DNA of 64,000 bases, taken from assembly GCF_003255815.1 (NCBI RefSeq), contig NC_037689.1, forward strand, positions 23,647,700 to 23,711,699, read 5' to 3'. Position 1 is the stretch's first letter. The number at the start of each line of letters is the position of its first letter. A model generated the notes under the pieces. The model did not search any database and was not told the DNA's origin. It saw only the letters and a program-made list of their open reading frames with translations. Source of the DNA: Theropithecus gelada (lineage: Eukaryota; Chordata; Mammalia; Primates; Cercopithecidae). Below are positions 44,290 to 55,121 of the stretch, piece by piece. Position numbers and translations under genes: made by a program.

Positions 44290-44875
44290 GGCCGGGCGCG
44301 GTGGCTCACGCCTGCAATCCCAGCACTTTGGGAGGCTGAGGCGGGCAGATCACGAGGTCAGGAGATCGAGGCCATCCTGGCCGACATGGTGAAACCCTGT
44401 CTCTACTAAAAATACAAAAAAATTAGCCGGGCTTGGTGACGGGCAGGTGGATCATAAGGTCAGGAGATCGAGACTATCCTGGCTAACACGGTGAAACCCC
44501 ATTGCTACTAAAAATACAAAAAATTAGCCGGGTGTGGTGGTGGGCACCTCTAGTCCCAGCTACTCATGAGGCTGAGGCAGGACAATGGCGTGAACCCGGG
44601 AGGCGGAGGTTGCAGTGAGCCGAGATCGCACCACTGCACTCCAGCCTGGGCGACAGAGCGAGACTCTGTCTCAAAAAAAATAAATAAAAATTAGCTGGGC
44701 ATGGTGGCGTGCACCTGTAATCCCAGCTACTCGGGAGGCTGAGGCAGAGGAGTCATTTGAACCTTGGAGGTGGAGGCTGCAGTGAGCTGAGATCACGCCA
44801 CTGCACGCGAGGCTGGGCAATGGAGTGAGACTCCATCTCAAAATAATAAATAAGTAAGTGAATAAGTAAATAAAT
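44290..44875 (+). mobile_element. Composite of three Alu pieces (sense)
   Basis: Piece 1 (44290-44436) is a left arm ending 'GGGCTTGGTGACGGGC'. Piece 2 (44437-44676) restarts at 'AGGTGGATCATAAGGTCAGG' and ends in an A tail. Piece 3 (from 44677) repeats only a right arm starting 'AATTAGCTGGGCATGGTGG' and ends with an AAAT/AAGT-type tail. The order suggests insertion into or recombination with an older Alu. Confidence 0.85.
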
Positions 44876-45585
44876 AAAACCTGTGGAGTGGAAGATTGAA
44901 CAAACAGGTGTCTGTTGAATAAAAGTGTGCATTTGCATGAGACCCATGGATGATGTAATACGTTTTCTCCTAAGTCTGTAACACCGTGTGCTAGTTTCCC
45001 ATGGCTGCTATAAAAATGCACCACAAACTGCAGGGCTGAACAGAAGTTTATTCTCTTTCACTTCTGGAGCTCGGACGTCTGAGATCAAGGTGTCTGCAGG
45101 GCTGTGCTCCCTCCAGGCGGCCCTGAGCTCCGGAGGATCCTTCCTGCCTCTCCCAGCTCCCGGGGGCTCCAGGTGTCCCTGGGCTTGTGGCCGCATCACT
45201 CCAGCCTCTGCCTCCGTCTCCACGTGGCCTTCTCTGTGTGTCTGACTCTTAAGAGTCCCTGTGTCTCCTTCTTAGGACATGGACAGATCTTGCTGGGGGG
45301 CCAGTGTTGGGTCCACTGTAATTGTGTTCAGTTCCCTCCGCAGTCTCTAGGGGAGGATCCTTCCTGCCTCTCCCAGCTCCTGGGGGCTCCAGGTGTCCCT
45401 GGGCTTGTGGCCACATCACTCCAGTCTCTGCCTCTGTCTCCACGTGGCCTTCTCCTGTGACTGTCTCCTCTTCTGTCTCTTACGGAGACACCTGTCACTG
45501 CATTTAGGGCCCACCCTAATTCAGGATGGTCTCATCCCAAGACCCCTAACTAACTACACATACGAAGTTCTTTACTACCAAATAA

Positions 45586-45943
45586 TGAGGAGAGAAGCCA
45601 TTTCTCTTATTGTCTCCTGTCTCTGAAGAAGAGGAGGAAGTAAAAGTTGAAAAACAACAGGAATGAAGTCAGTGGCAAGACCAGCCCGGTGCCATGGATG
45701 ACCAGGCCTGAGGTTAAAACATTAATCCCCCTCCCCAACTCTAACCCCATGTGCTCTCCATCTATCACAACCCTTTCACGTGGAACCCCTTCGAGTTGTA
45801 AGCTCTTCAAAGGGCCAGGAACTCTGTTTTCGGGGAGCTCGGCTCTTAAGACGCGAGTCTGCCGACGCTCCCGGCTGAATAAAATCCTCTTCCTTCTTTC
45901 ATCTGGTGTCTGAGGAGTTTTGTCTGTGGCTCGTCCTGCTACA
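45586..45943 (+). mobile_element. Solo LTR of a class I endogenous retrovirus
   Basis: Starts TGAGGAGAGAAG and ends CGTCCTGCTACA, flanked by ATAA on both sides (45582-45585, 45944-45947), a 4-bp duplication as in gammaretrovirus-like ERVs. AATAAA at 45879 followed by CTTCTTTCATCTGGTGTCTG marks R/U5. No internal retroviral sequence is present, so it is a recombination remnant. It lies in one of the tandem LTR modules. Confidence 0.85.
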
Positions 45944-46529
45944 ATAAGGTCCTATCCGTGCGTTCTGGGGATCAGACCCTGAATATACCTTTTGCCAGGA
46001 CAGCTGTTCAATCCAGTACTACTGTATCCAGTTCCCTCTGGAGGCTCTAGGGGAGGATCCTTCCTGCCTCTCCCGGCTTCTGGGGGCTCCAGGCATCCCT
46101 GGGCTTGTGGCCACATCACTCCAGTCTCTGCCTCTGTCTGCACATGACCTTCTCCTGTGACTGTCTCCTCTTCTGTCTTTTAGAAGGACACCTGTCATTG
46201 GGCTTAGGGGGCCTACCTTACTCCAGGATGATCTCACGTCAAGATCCTTCTCTTAATCACCTCTGCAAAGACCCTGTTTCCAAATAAGGTCTCATTGCCA
46301 GGTTCTGGGCTTTAGGACGTGGACAGACCTTTCTGAGGGCCAGTGTTCGATGCAGTATAATTATATCCAGTTCTCCCCTGAGGCTGTAGAGGAGGATTCT
46401 GCCTGCCTTTCCCAGCTCCTGGGGACTCCACAGATGTCCCTGGGACTGCGGCCGCATCACTCCCGTCTCTGCCTGCGTCTCCACCTGGCTTTCTCTGTGT
46501 CTCTGCCTCCTTTTCTGTCTCTTTGGTTT

Positions 46530-46832
46530 GTCTGTTTGTTTGCTTTTTCCTTTGAGACAGAGTCTCTTTCAGTCACCAGGCTGGAGTGCAGTGGCACCAT
46601 CTCGGCTCACTGCAACCTCCGCCTCCCGGCTTCAAGCAATTTTCCTGCCTCAGCCTCCCGAGTAGCTGTGACTACAGGTGCACAACACCGCGCCCGGCTC
46701 ATTTTTGTATTTGTAGTACAGACGGGGTTTCACCGCGTTGGCCAGGCTGGTCTGAAACTCCTGACCTCGTGATCCGTCCGTCTTGGCCTCCCAAAGTGCT
46801 GGGATTACAGGCATGAGCCACCGCACCCGGCC
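46530..46832 (-). mobile_element. Alu (antisense) inserted in the LTR array
   Basis: 'TTTGAGACAGAGTCTCTTTC' to 'CCGCACCCGGCC'. The flanks CCTTTTCTGTCTCTT and CCTTTTCTGCCTCTT form a target-site duplication with one difference. Confidence 0.95.
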
Positions 46833-47110
46833 CCTTTTCTGCCTCTTAGAAGGACGCTGCTCATCGGACGTAGGGTTCACCTGAATCTAAGATGATTTCA
46901 TCTCTAGCACTTTAACTAATGACATCTGCAAAGTTCTCATTTCCAAATAAGGTCCTATTTGTCCACCACGCCCGACCCCTTTACTGTGTCTTAAAACGAC
47001 GCCACTCATTGGATTTAGGGTCCACCTGAATCTAAGACGATTTCATCTGGAGCACTTAACTAATGACATCTGCAAAGTTCTCATTTCCAAATGAGGTCCT
47101 ATTTGCAGGT

Positions 47111-48115
47111 ACCAGGGCTTGGAACATGGACCTATCTTTTTGGAAGCTGCCCCTTTCCACGCCCTACAAAGGCTGTCATGCTCGTGGCTGACTTGAGTCC
47201 TCATTCTCCTCCGTCTCGAGTCTCCCTTGCTTCCATTTGCTCGCCTTCGTGTCTCTGTGGTTGGACCGCAGATGTGGAAGCATGCCCCTGGCATTGTCTC
47301 AGCACCTCATCCTTCCAGCAGAGACGCCGGCAGCTTGTCGCAGACGCTGCCTGAAACCCTCTTTGCAGAACAGACAGGGTGCAAAATGGAGCGTCCTGCC
47401 CCTTAAGCAAAGGGCGCGTCTCCCCTTGTGCAGAGGCTGCACAAACGGTGTCCTTCTGCCATTCCTGTTTGCTTCCTTTTGCCCTCTGCCTCCAGCCTCT
47501 TTCTGTGGGGCTGGATTTTCTCCCTGGATGAGCGTGTAAGAGAGAGTTGTGAGGCTGTGCGGACCCTACAGACGCTGCCCTTGTACTTGGCTCCTGACCT
47601 GGGTGCCAGTAGAGATGCCCTCGCTGAGTCCTCCCCGGCAGCCTGGTCACCTGCCACAAGATGACGGATCATCTCCAGGCAGCTTCATCCCCACAGCGAC
47701 CCCTCAGCCTCCTCCCGTTGCCTGCTCCGTCTTTGTCCTTGGACTCAGTGTGGAATCATTTCTACATCAGCCTCGCCCAGCTGCAGTCCCCGGGAGCTGT
47801 TCCTCCCTGCCTGGTCCGTCAAGTCTCTTTGCGACCCTTCCTGACTTGGGGGAAGAGAATTGGCTCCAGGCTGCATTCTGCCGCTAACAGTGAATGTCCG
47901 GAGAGGACGCTCAGACCCAGTGGCTGGCGCTTTCCTGCTGCGTTTTTTAAAAAAAACGGTGACTGATTTGAAGTGGCGTCCGCCAGCCGGGCACAGGGAG
48001 GCCAAACATCCACACCAACGTTTTGCAGTGAGAGAAAACAGGGCATTTCTTTGCAGGGCGCCAAGCAAGGAGAAAAGAGCAGTTTGAGCTTAAGCCCTGA
48101 CTCCTCTGGTGGCTT
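47111..48115. other. Repeat-free, G+C-rich 1-kb island
   Basis: Open frames overlap on both strands (for example minus 47659-47201, 152 codons; plus 47549-47887, 112 codons). No domain is recognisable, and CpG is scattered rather than island-like. This is the most exon- or promoter-like composition in the window, but I cannot support a gene from sequence alone. Confidence 0.4.
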
Positions 48116-48117
48116 TC

Positions 48118-48151
48118 AATTTTATTTTATTTTATTTTATTTTATTTTATT

Positions 48152-48182
<31 letters not shown>

Positions 48183-48466
48183 TTTTGAGACAGAGTCTCA
48201 CTCTGTCGCCAGGCTGGGGTGTAGTGGTGTGATCTCAGCTCACTGCAACCTCTGCCTCCCGGGTTCAAGCGATTCTCCTGCCTCAGCCTCACCAGTCGCT
48301 GGGATGACAGGCGCCCGCCACCACGCCCAGCTAATTTTTGTATTTTTAGTAGAGACGGGGTTTCACCACGTTGCCCAGGCTGGTTTTGAACTCCTGACCT
48401 TGTGATCCACCTGCCTCGGCCTCCCAGAGTGTCGGGATGACAGGCGTGAGCCACCGCACCCAGCTG
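48118..48466 (-). mobile_element. Alu (antisense) with (TTTTA)n/(TTTA)n tail
   Basis: Tail microsatellite at 48118-48187, body to 'CCGCACCCAGC'. Both arms carry the ATGACA variant (near 48304 and 48435). Confidence 0.95.
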
Positions 48467-48497
48467 CTTTTAATTTTAATTTTAAAAATTAATATTG

Positions 48498-48778
48498 GCC
48501 GGGCGCGGTAGCTCAAGCCTGTCATCCCAGCACTTTGGGAGGCCGAGACGGGCGGATCACGAGGTCAGGAGATCGAGACCATCCTGGCTAACACGGTGAA
48601 ACCCCGTCTCTACTAAAAAATACAAAAAACTAGCCGGGCGAGGTGGCGGGTGCCTGTAGTCCCAGCTACTCGGGAGGCTGAGGCAGGAGAATGGCGTAAA
48701 CCCGGGAGGCGCAGCTTGCAGTGAGCTGAGATCCAGCCACTGCACTCCAGCCTGGGCAACAGAGCCAGACTCCATCTC

Positions 48779-48808
<30 letters not shown>
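48498..48808 (+). mobile_element. Young Old-World-monkey-type AluY with target-site duplication
   Basis: 'GGCTCAAGCC', 'GCGAGGTGGCGGG' and 'GAGATCCAGCC'. AAAATTAATATT frames it on both sides. The tail is (AAAAG)n. Despite its youth the left arm carries GTCATCC. Confidence 0.95.
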
Positions 48809-48811
<3 letters not shown>

Positions 48812-48849
48812 TTAATATTAAAAATTCGTGCTTTTAATTTTTTAAAAAG

Positions 48850-49147
48850 TATTCATTTCTTGTTTTAGAGATAGGGTCTGTCTCTTACCCAGGCTGGAGT
48901 GCAGTGGTGTAATCACAGCTCACTGTACCTTTGACCTCCCAGGCTCCAACCATTCTCCCATCGCTGCCTCCCAGGTAGCTGGGACTACAGGTGTGCACCA
49001 CCATGCCCGGCTAATTCTTTTATTTTCCTGTACAGATGGGGTCTCACTAGATTGCCCAGGCTGGCCTCAAACTCCCAACCTCAGGCAATCCTCCTGCCTC
49101 AGCCCTGCGAAGTGCTGGGATTACAGGGGTGAGCCACCACACCTGAC
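48850..49147 (-). mobile_element. Old Alu (AluJ-like, antisense)
   Basis: 'GTAATCACAGCTCACTGTAC', 'CTCAAACTCCCAACCTCAGG' and 'CCACCACACCTGACC' indicate a diverged copy. Confidence 0.88.
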
Positions 49148-49301
49148 CCCAAGCAGGGGTACATTTCAGGAAACAGAAGTTATAGGTAAAGTCATAAATC
49201 ACTACAAGAAGGTTATACCTTGGTTTTGGCCTAAAAGGGTGGGATATTTGGAAGTAGGGGGTCCACGGGTCACAGGTGGATTCAGAGACTTTCTGATGTG
49301 A

Positions 49302-49392
49302 GGCTGGGCGTGGTGGTTCACGCCTGTAATGTTGGGAGGCCAAGGCAAGCAGATCACTTGAGGTCAGGAGTTTGAGAGCAACCTGGCCACAT
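49302..49392 (+). mobile_element. Alu left-arm fragment (sense)
   Basis: 'GGCTGGGCGTGGTGGTTCAC' to 'GAGAGCAACCTGGCCACATG', then broken off by the purine tract. Confidence 0.85.
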
Positions 49393-49676
49393 GGGAGGGA
49401 GGGAGGGAGGGAGAAAGAGAGAGAGAGAGATGGAGGGAGAGGGAGAGGGAGGGAGGGAGGAAGGAAGGAAGGAAGGAAGGAAGGAAGGAAGGAAGGAAGG
49501 AAGGAAGGAAGGAGAAAGAGAAAGAAGGAAAGAAGAAAAGAAAGAGGAAAGAAAGAAAGAAGGAAGGGAAGGAAAGGAAAGGAAGGAAGGAAGGAAGGAA
49601 GGAAGGAAGGAAGGAAGGAGGGAGGGAGGGAGGGAGAGAGGGAGGGAGGGAAGGAAGGAAGGAAGGAAGGAAGGAA

Positions 49677-49738
<62 letters not shown>

Positions 49739-50112
49739 AAATCTGCTGAGGGAGAAAGAAAGAGAGAGAGAGAGGGCGGGAGGGAGGAAAGAAGGAAGGA
49801 AGGAAGGAGAGGGAGAGAAAGAAAACGAGGAGGAGGAAGAGCAGGGAGGGAGGAAGGGAGGAAGAAAGGAAGGAAAGAAGGAAGCAAGGAGAAAGAGAGA
49901 GAAAGAAGAAAGAAGGAAAGAAAGAAAAATAAGGAAGGAAGAGAAGAAAGAAAGAGAAGGAAAATCTGCTGAGGAAGAAAGAAAGAGAGAAAGAGAGAGA
50001 GGGCGGGAGGGAGGAAGGAAGGAGAGGGAGAGAAAGAAAGAAAGAGAGAGAAAGCAAAGGAGGAGGAGGAAGAGCAGGGAGGGAGGAAGGAAGGAAGGGA
50101 GGGAGGAGAAAT
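49393..50112 (+). repeat. 720-bp (GGAA)n/(GAAA)n poly-purine tract with higher-order repeat
   Basis: Purine-only domains punctuated by the block 'AATCTGCTGAGG' at about 49740, 49962 and 50109, each of the first two followed by GAGAGAGAGAGGGCGGGAGG and AGGAGGAAGAGCAGGGAGGG. The long Ser/Phe/Leu/Pro and Lys/Arg/Glu/Gly frames are artefacts of the repeat. Confidence 0.95.
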
Positions 50113-50812
50113 CTGCTGAGGGATAGAACATAATTTCCTGGTGTTTTCCCAGACGAGGCACTTCCTCATGTCACACCACGCGGTGGGGGTTATTCCCGAT
50201 TATCCTTCTCATTTTATGTGTCATCCTTTTCTCTTGGCTCCCATGAGAATCGCCTCTGGGTTTCAGAAGGACTCTGCCCGTGGATGACAGGGGAACTCTT
50301 ATCAGCACTGTCAAACCTCCCCGGGGGGTGGAGGGGAGTGGGAGAAGCCACCATTTCTCTCTGTCCTCGGGGAAACTCTCTCCATTTCTCTACCAGAGAC
50401 GCTGTATCTGATATCGGGTGTTGGCAATTGGGACATTACTAGTGCAACATGTTGACACTTCGTTTGTCTGGTAAGTCGTTAACGTCCACAGAGCAGGTCG
50501 TGCGTTTGTGTCTTGGAAACGCAGTTTGTCAGGCTCTTTCAGATCTGTTTTGTCACTGAATTCTCTCCAGACGCCGGGCGCGAGGCAGGCCCCATGAATA
50601 TCCTATTGTATCAAACGTCTGAAACTCCAGGGCTCAGCAGTGGATGAATAAAGGAGTTGAGTTTTACGTCTGTGTCTTCTGACGTCTTTCATGAAGGGTT
50701 TTCTCAGCCTGACGGTGCATCAAATTCACTCTAGACGCACCGTAAAAATACGTATTCCTGGTTCCTATCTCCGACGACTATCACTCGGTTAGATACCAGG
50801 TCTAGAGTATGT
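50113..50812. other. Unique interval
   Basis: Non-repetitive 0.7 kb, no recognisable gene. A 74-codon plus frame (50218-50442) has no domain. Confidence 0.4.
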
Positions 50813-50814
50813 TT

Positions 50815-51320
50815 TTTGTTGTTTGTTTACTTTCAGTTCTGGGGTATATGTGCAGAATGTGCAGGTTTGTTCCATAGGTATACATGTGCCATGGTGGTTT
50901 GCTGCACCTGTCAACGCTTCATCTAGGTTTTAAGCCCTGCATGAATTAAGTATTTGTCCTAAGGCTCTCCCTCCCCTTGCCCCCCGCCCCCAACCAGCCC
51001 CCATGTGTGATGTTCCCCTCCCTGTGTCCATGTGTTCTCATTCTTCAACTCCCACTTACGAGTGAGAACATGTGGTGTTTGGTTTTCTGTTCTTGCGATA
51101 GTTTGCTGAGAATGACGGTTTCCAGCCTCATCCATGTCCTTGCAAAGGACACGAACTCATCCTTTTTGATGGCTGCATAGTATTCCTTGGTGCATTTGTG
51201 TCCCATTTTCTTTATCCAGTCTAGTATTGATGGACATGTGGGTTGGTTCCAAGTCTTTGCTATTTTGAATAGTGCCACAATAAACATATGTGCGCATGTG
51301 TCTTTATAGTCGAACGATGT
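50815..51320 (-). mobile_element. L1 3' end (antisense), 5'-truncated
   Basis: 'CAGTTCTGGGGTATATGTGC' to 'GTGCGCATGTGTCTTTATAG'. The minus frame carries 'KEYYAAIKKDEFVSFARTWM' and 'MFIVALFKIAKTWNQPTCPS' (ORF2 C-terminus). Shares the 'TAGGTTTTAAGCCCTGCATG' variant with the L1 at 2915. Confidence 0.93.
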
Positions 51321-51342
51321 ATTAATTTTTAATTTTTTAGAA

Positions 51343-51805
51343 ACAAGTTCTTGCTCTGTCACCCAGGCTGGAGTGCAGTGGTGTGATCATGGCTCACTGC
51401 AGCATCCAACTCGTGGGCTCAAGGGATCCCCCCACCTCAGCCTCCTGAGTAGCCGGAACGACAGGTGTGCACCACCACGCCTAGCTAATTTTTTTATTTT
51501 CAGTTTTGTAGCGACAGGGGTCTCACTCTGTTATCCAGGCTGTTCTTGAATTCCTGGGCTCAGGCAGTCCTCCCACCAGAGCCTCCTGAGTAGCTGGGAC
51601 TACAGGTGTGCCCACGAACACCAGCTTATTTATTTATTTATTTGTTTGTTTGTTTGTTTCTTTCTTTCTTTCTTTATTTTTGCAGAGAGGGGCTTGTTCT
51701 TACATAGCCCAGACTGATTTTGAACTCCTAAGCTCAAGCAATCCACCCACCTTGGCCTCCCAACGTGCAGAGATTACAGGCATGAGCCACCACACCCAGC
51801 CTCAC
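51343..51805 (-). mobile_element. Old Alu arms (AluJ-like, antisense), composite
   Basis: 51343-51625 contains 'GTGTGATCATGGCTCACTGC' and 'CCTGAGTAGCCGGAACGACA', followed by a second right-arm start. After (TTTA)(TTTG)(TTTC) repeats at 51626-51676 another left arm runs to 'CCACACCCAGCC'. Probably two old copies or one with arm duplication. Confidence 0.78.
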
Positions 51806-52110
51806 AGTACTTTCAACCAATGCCTTTGATGATTCTAACAGTTGGCCCACAGAGAGGCATTCAGGGGAAACGGCACTCAAATTCTGCACAGGGGTTCTTT
51901 GTCATTGTGCTATTATCTAACCTGATTAGTGAGAATCTCTCAGCCACATTCGTATGCTTCAACTCAAGAAAATATCTGAGAATCATATTTCGTTTTGCGT
52001 TCGCACCACGTCAAATAACTAGGCTGTTTGCTGTGTACTTATGGATTGTTTATGTGTGTGGGTCCTGCACCACCGACATAAGCAGTGATTTCAAGACCTC
52101 CAGGTCTCTC
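51806..52110. other. Unique interval
   Basis: Non-repetitive, no gene signal. Confidence 0.4.
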
Positions 52111-52111
52111 T

Positions 52112-52407
52112 CTCTCTCTTTTTTCTTCTGAGACAGTTTTGCTCTGTCGCTCAGGCTGGAGTGCCGTGGTGCGATCTCGGTTCACCGCAACCTCTGCCTC
52201 CTGGGTTCAAGCGATTCTCCTGCCTCAGCCTCCTGAGTAGCTGGGATTACAGGTGTGTGCCACTGCGCCCGGCTAATTTTTGTGTTTTTAATAGAGATGG
52301 GGTTTCACCATGTTGGCCAGGCTGGTCTCAAACTCCCAACCTCGTATTCCACCTGCCTCAGCCTCCCAAAGTGCTGGGATTACAGGCGTGAGCCACTGTG
52401 GCCGGCC
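52112..52407 (-). mobile_element. Alu (antisense) with diverged target-site duplication
   Basis: The flanks 'AGACCTCCAGGTCTC' and 'AGACCTCCAAGTGTC' are near-copies. Complete, ending 'CCACTGTGGCCGGCC'. Confidence 0.94.
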
Positions 52408-52986
52408 GAGACCTCCAAGTGTCTTGCTACATAGGAGTCGGTGAAGGACAAATATCCACAGCACCATCCCCACTGGGGCTAAACCGTCACCTGCATTTCT
52501 GCAGAACCGCATTTAATCCTATTCCGCCTCCTGGAGATAAACAAGGTGCACCTCTTCCCTCTTCCCAGGAAAATCACCTGGGGAACAAGAATCAGTGGCC
52601 GAGACTCCAACGGCCATCTCCTTTGATCCCTGGCTAAACTGGGCATGGTGTGGTACAGGAGAGAACGTGAAGGCCCCATAGGCCCCTCAACCCACCCCGC
52701 CCCATAATTTTTGTGCAAGCCCGAGCTCTGCCGTCCCCTCATGGACTCAGTGGTAAAGCCCTCGACGAAATGAGGTGGACGCTCCATTGCTTGGACCATC
52801 CTCCAAGCAAGGAGGAAAATTCAAGCTACCTGTCATCTGGATATTAAAATAGACTTTGTAATTACTGGCATCATATGGGTTCAGACATCTCAATTGCAGG
52901 GAAAATTAAGACGTCGTGGCCCAGCTACTTTGCAATTTCTGTGGAAATTTTATGGAAATACATTCTTTTCAAAAAATGAACGCATA
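52408..52986. other. Repeat-free interval
   Basis: Unique sequence. A 106-codon minus frame (52799-52479) shows no domain. Confidence 0.4.
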
Positions 52987-53291
52987 GGCTGGGTGCGGTG
53001 GCTCACGCCTGTAATCTCAGCACTTTGGGAGGCCGAGGCCAGCGGATCACAAGGTCAGGAGTTCGAGACCAGCCTGGCCAATACGGTGAAACTCCATCTC
53101 TACTAAAAAATATAAAAATTAGCCAGGCGTGGTGGTGCACGCCTATAATCCCAGCTACTCGGGAGGCTGAGGCAGGAAAATCACTGGAACCCGGGAGGCA
53201 GAGGTTGCGGTGAACCGAGATCATGCCACTGTACTCCAGCCTCGGCAACTGAGTGAAACTCCATCCAAAAATAAATAAATAAATAAATAAA
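52987..53291 (+). mobile_element. Alu (sense) with (AAAT)n tail
   Basis: 'GGCTGGGTGCGGTGGCTCAC' to 'CTCCATCCAAAAATAAATAA'. Consensus TGTAATC. Confidence 0.95.
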
Positions 53292-53655
53292 AAGCATCTT
53301 CCCAGCAAAGTAACTAGAATTAATATTTTTCTTGTGCATATGCTGTAATCTATGTGGCCCTTTCACTAACCATGTTAGTGGGTTCCTTAGTTTGCAAGCA
53401 AGAAAGAAAAACCCTGGTCTCTTTTTTTTTAATCCTTCCATTTTTACTTTTATTAGACAGTATCAAGCTGGAGCCTGCAAGATGCTATTTACCTTGGCAG
53501 CCCATTGGGTTTTTTCTATTGCAACTGTGGGTTTTCTATTTGCAAAACAGTCAGAGAACCTTAGTGCCTATTTTCCACATTGTGTCCTTGTAGCAAAAGC
53601 AAACATACGGGAATAGATACATACTGAGGCAGAAATTTAAAATAATCATCATAAG
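53292..53655. other. Unique interval
   Basis: Non-repetitive. Two overlapping plus frames (53332-53616 and 53354-53593) have no features. Confidence 0.4.
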
Positions 53656-53968
53656 GGCTGAACGCGGTGGCTCACACCTGTCATCCCAGCACTTTGGGAG
53701 GACGAGGCAGGTGGATCACGAGATCCAGAGGTCGAGACCATCCTGGCTAACACGGTGAAACCCCGTCTCTATTAAAAATACAAAAAATTAGCCAGACGTG
53801 GTGGCGGCGCCTGTGGTCCCAGCTACTGGGGAGACTGAGGCAGGAGAATGGTGTGAACCCAGGAGGCGGAGCTTGCAGTGAGCCGAGATCGCGCCACTGC
53901 ACTCCAGCCTGGGCGACAGAGCAAGACTTTCTCAAAATAATAATAATATAATAATAATAATAATAATA
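53656..53968 (+). mobile_element. Alu (sense) with (AAT)n tail
   Basis: 'GGGCTGAACGCGGTGGCTCA' to (AAT)n at 53936-53968. The left arm carries GTCATCC. Confidence 0.95.
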
Positions 53969-53976
53969 GTAACTAC

Positions 53977-54513
53977 TGCCTTTATTCACTCCAAGAAAAG
54001 CAAAAGCTAAGGCCCAGAATGTGTCAAGGCAAGGGTTAAAAATAAAAGAAGATGTTTTCCCCGTGCCTAGCAGCTCACTTCAAGGACAGTTGGAAGATAA
54101 CGCTGTCCGAATGGGCCAAAGGAATGGGCTCCACGCCCCCTTCCAGAGCAAGGTTGAAGGAAAAAAGAGAAACACAGGTTCTTTTACTCTTTTCCGAGGC
54201 TTCTTAAGCATAATTAGCATGATTATGTTTTACAAATGTCTGTATTTAGCCAGTTCTTGTTTTTCTTTAGATGCAGCTACAAGACCACCAGCTAGGCAGC
54301 CACAGGTTATGTGATGCTATAGATCACCTAACCTGTTACTGGATGATGAACTGTGTTGATTTTGCTTCTGTAAGGCCATTTATAGAAACCCCACTCTGTC
54401 TTTGTTCAGGGCTCAGCTTTTGGATGTGAGTCCTCTGAGCAGGTGCATCCCTAAAATAAACAAATCCTCCTGCACTCCGTATTGCTCTCTCTGGTCCTCC
54501 GTTTACCGCCACA
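53977..54513 (+). mobile_element. Solo ERV-type LTR (sense), partner of 32740-33306
   Basis: Starts TGCCTTTATTCACTCC and ends TTTACCGCCACA. 'CCCTAAAATAAACAAATCCT' holds the polyadenylation signal. 'CATTTATAGAAACCCCACTC' may hold a weak TATA-like element. It aligns over its length with the reverse complement of 32740-33306. No internal retroviral genes. Confidence 0.78.
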
Positions 54514-54527
54514 ATATGGAAATATGG

Positions 54528-54823
54528 GGCTGGGCACGGTGGCTCATGCCTGTCATCCCAGCATTCTAGGAGGTCAAGGTGGGCACATCACGAGGTCAGG
54601 AGATCGAGACCATCCTGGCCAACATGGTGAAAACCCATCTCTACTAAAAATACAAAAATTAGCTGGGTGTGGGTGGGCGCCTGTAATCCCAGCTACTCAG
54701 GAGGCTGAGGCAGGAGAATCACTTGAACCTGGGAGATGGAGGTTGCAGTGAGCCGAGATCGTGCCACTGCACTCCAGCCTGGGTCACAGAGCAAGACTCC
54801 ATCTCAAAAAAAAAAAAAAAAAA
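54528..54823 (+). mobile_element. Alu (sense)
   Basis: 'GGCTGGGCACGGTGGCTCAT' to A tail. ATGGAAAT occurs just before and just after (54516 and 54837), a possible target-site duplication. The left arm carries GTCATCC. Confidence 0.94.
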
Positions 54824-55121
54824 GGAAAAGAAAAGATGGAAATGCAGTGGAGAGATCCTGTAACGTCAGACAAAGTACACTTCAGAATGATAACAATCAC
54901 CAGCGACAAAATGGGACATTATCTAATGACAAAGGGGACAATTCATCGAGAAGGCAAAATAGTTTTGATGATGTATTCACTGCAAAACAAATCCTCGAAA
55001 TACAGAAAGCAATTGAGAGGAGAAATGGGTGAATGCATAATCAGAGTTGGGAACACGAACATTCCTCTTTCCGTAACTGATACATCAAGTGCAGAGTTTC
55101 TGATGACATAATCAATCATTA

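Larger units (their letters stand above)
44985..47110 (-). repeat. Tandem array of MaLR-like LTR modules (antisense)
   Basis: The LTR 3' end opens the array ('CTAGTTTCCCATGGCTGCTA', 44992). The module CCCAGCTCCTGGGGGCTCC + AGGTGTCCCTGGGCTTGTGG + CCACATCACTCCAGTCTCTG occurs four times (about 45150, 45377, 46075, 46412), at a period of ~330-350 bp once the LTR and Alu insertions are discounted. A terminal ~137-bp part ('AATGACATCTGCAAAGTTCT' near 46917 and 47064) is itself doubled. Confidence 0.85.

Noticed and set aside
45586..45943. Provirus with internal retroviral genes
   Set aside because: Only one LTR is present and the flanks are MaLR modules. No gag, pol or env sequence is seen.
47201..47887. 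Overlapping 100-150-codon frames on both strands in the G+C-rich island
   Set aside because: Equally open in several frames, which reflects composition. No single frame shows domain or splice evidence.
49047..50169. Frames of 265-336 codons rich in Ser, Phe, Leu and Pro (minus) or Lys, Arg, Glu and Gly (plus)
   Set aside because: Direct translations of the GGAA/GAAA tract, with Alu sequence at the end. The same applies to the frames at 39438-40439 and 42620-43206.
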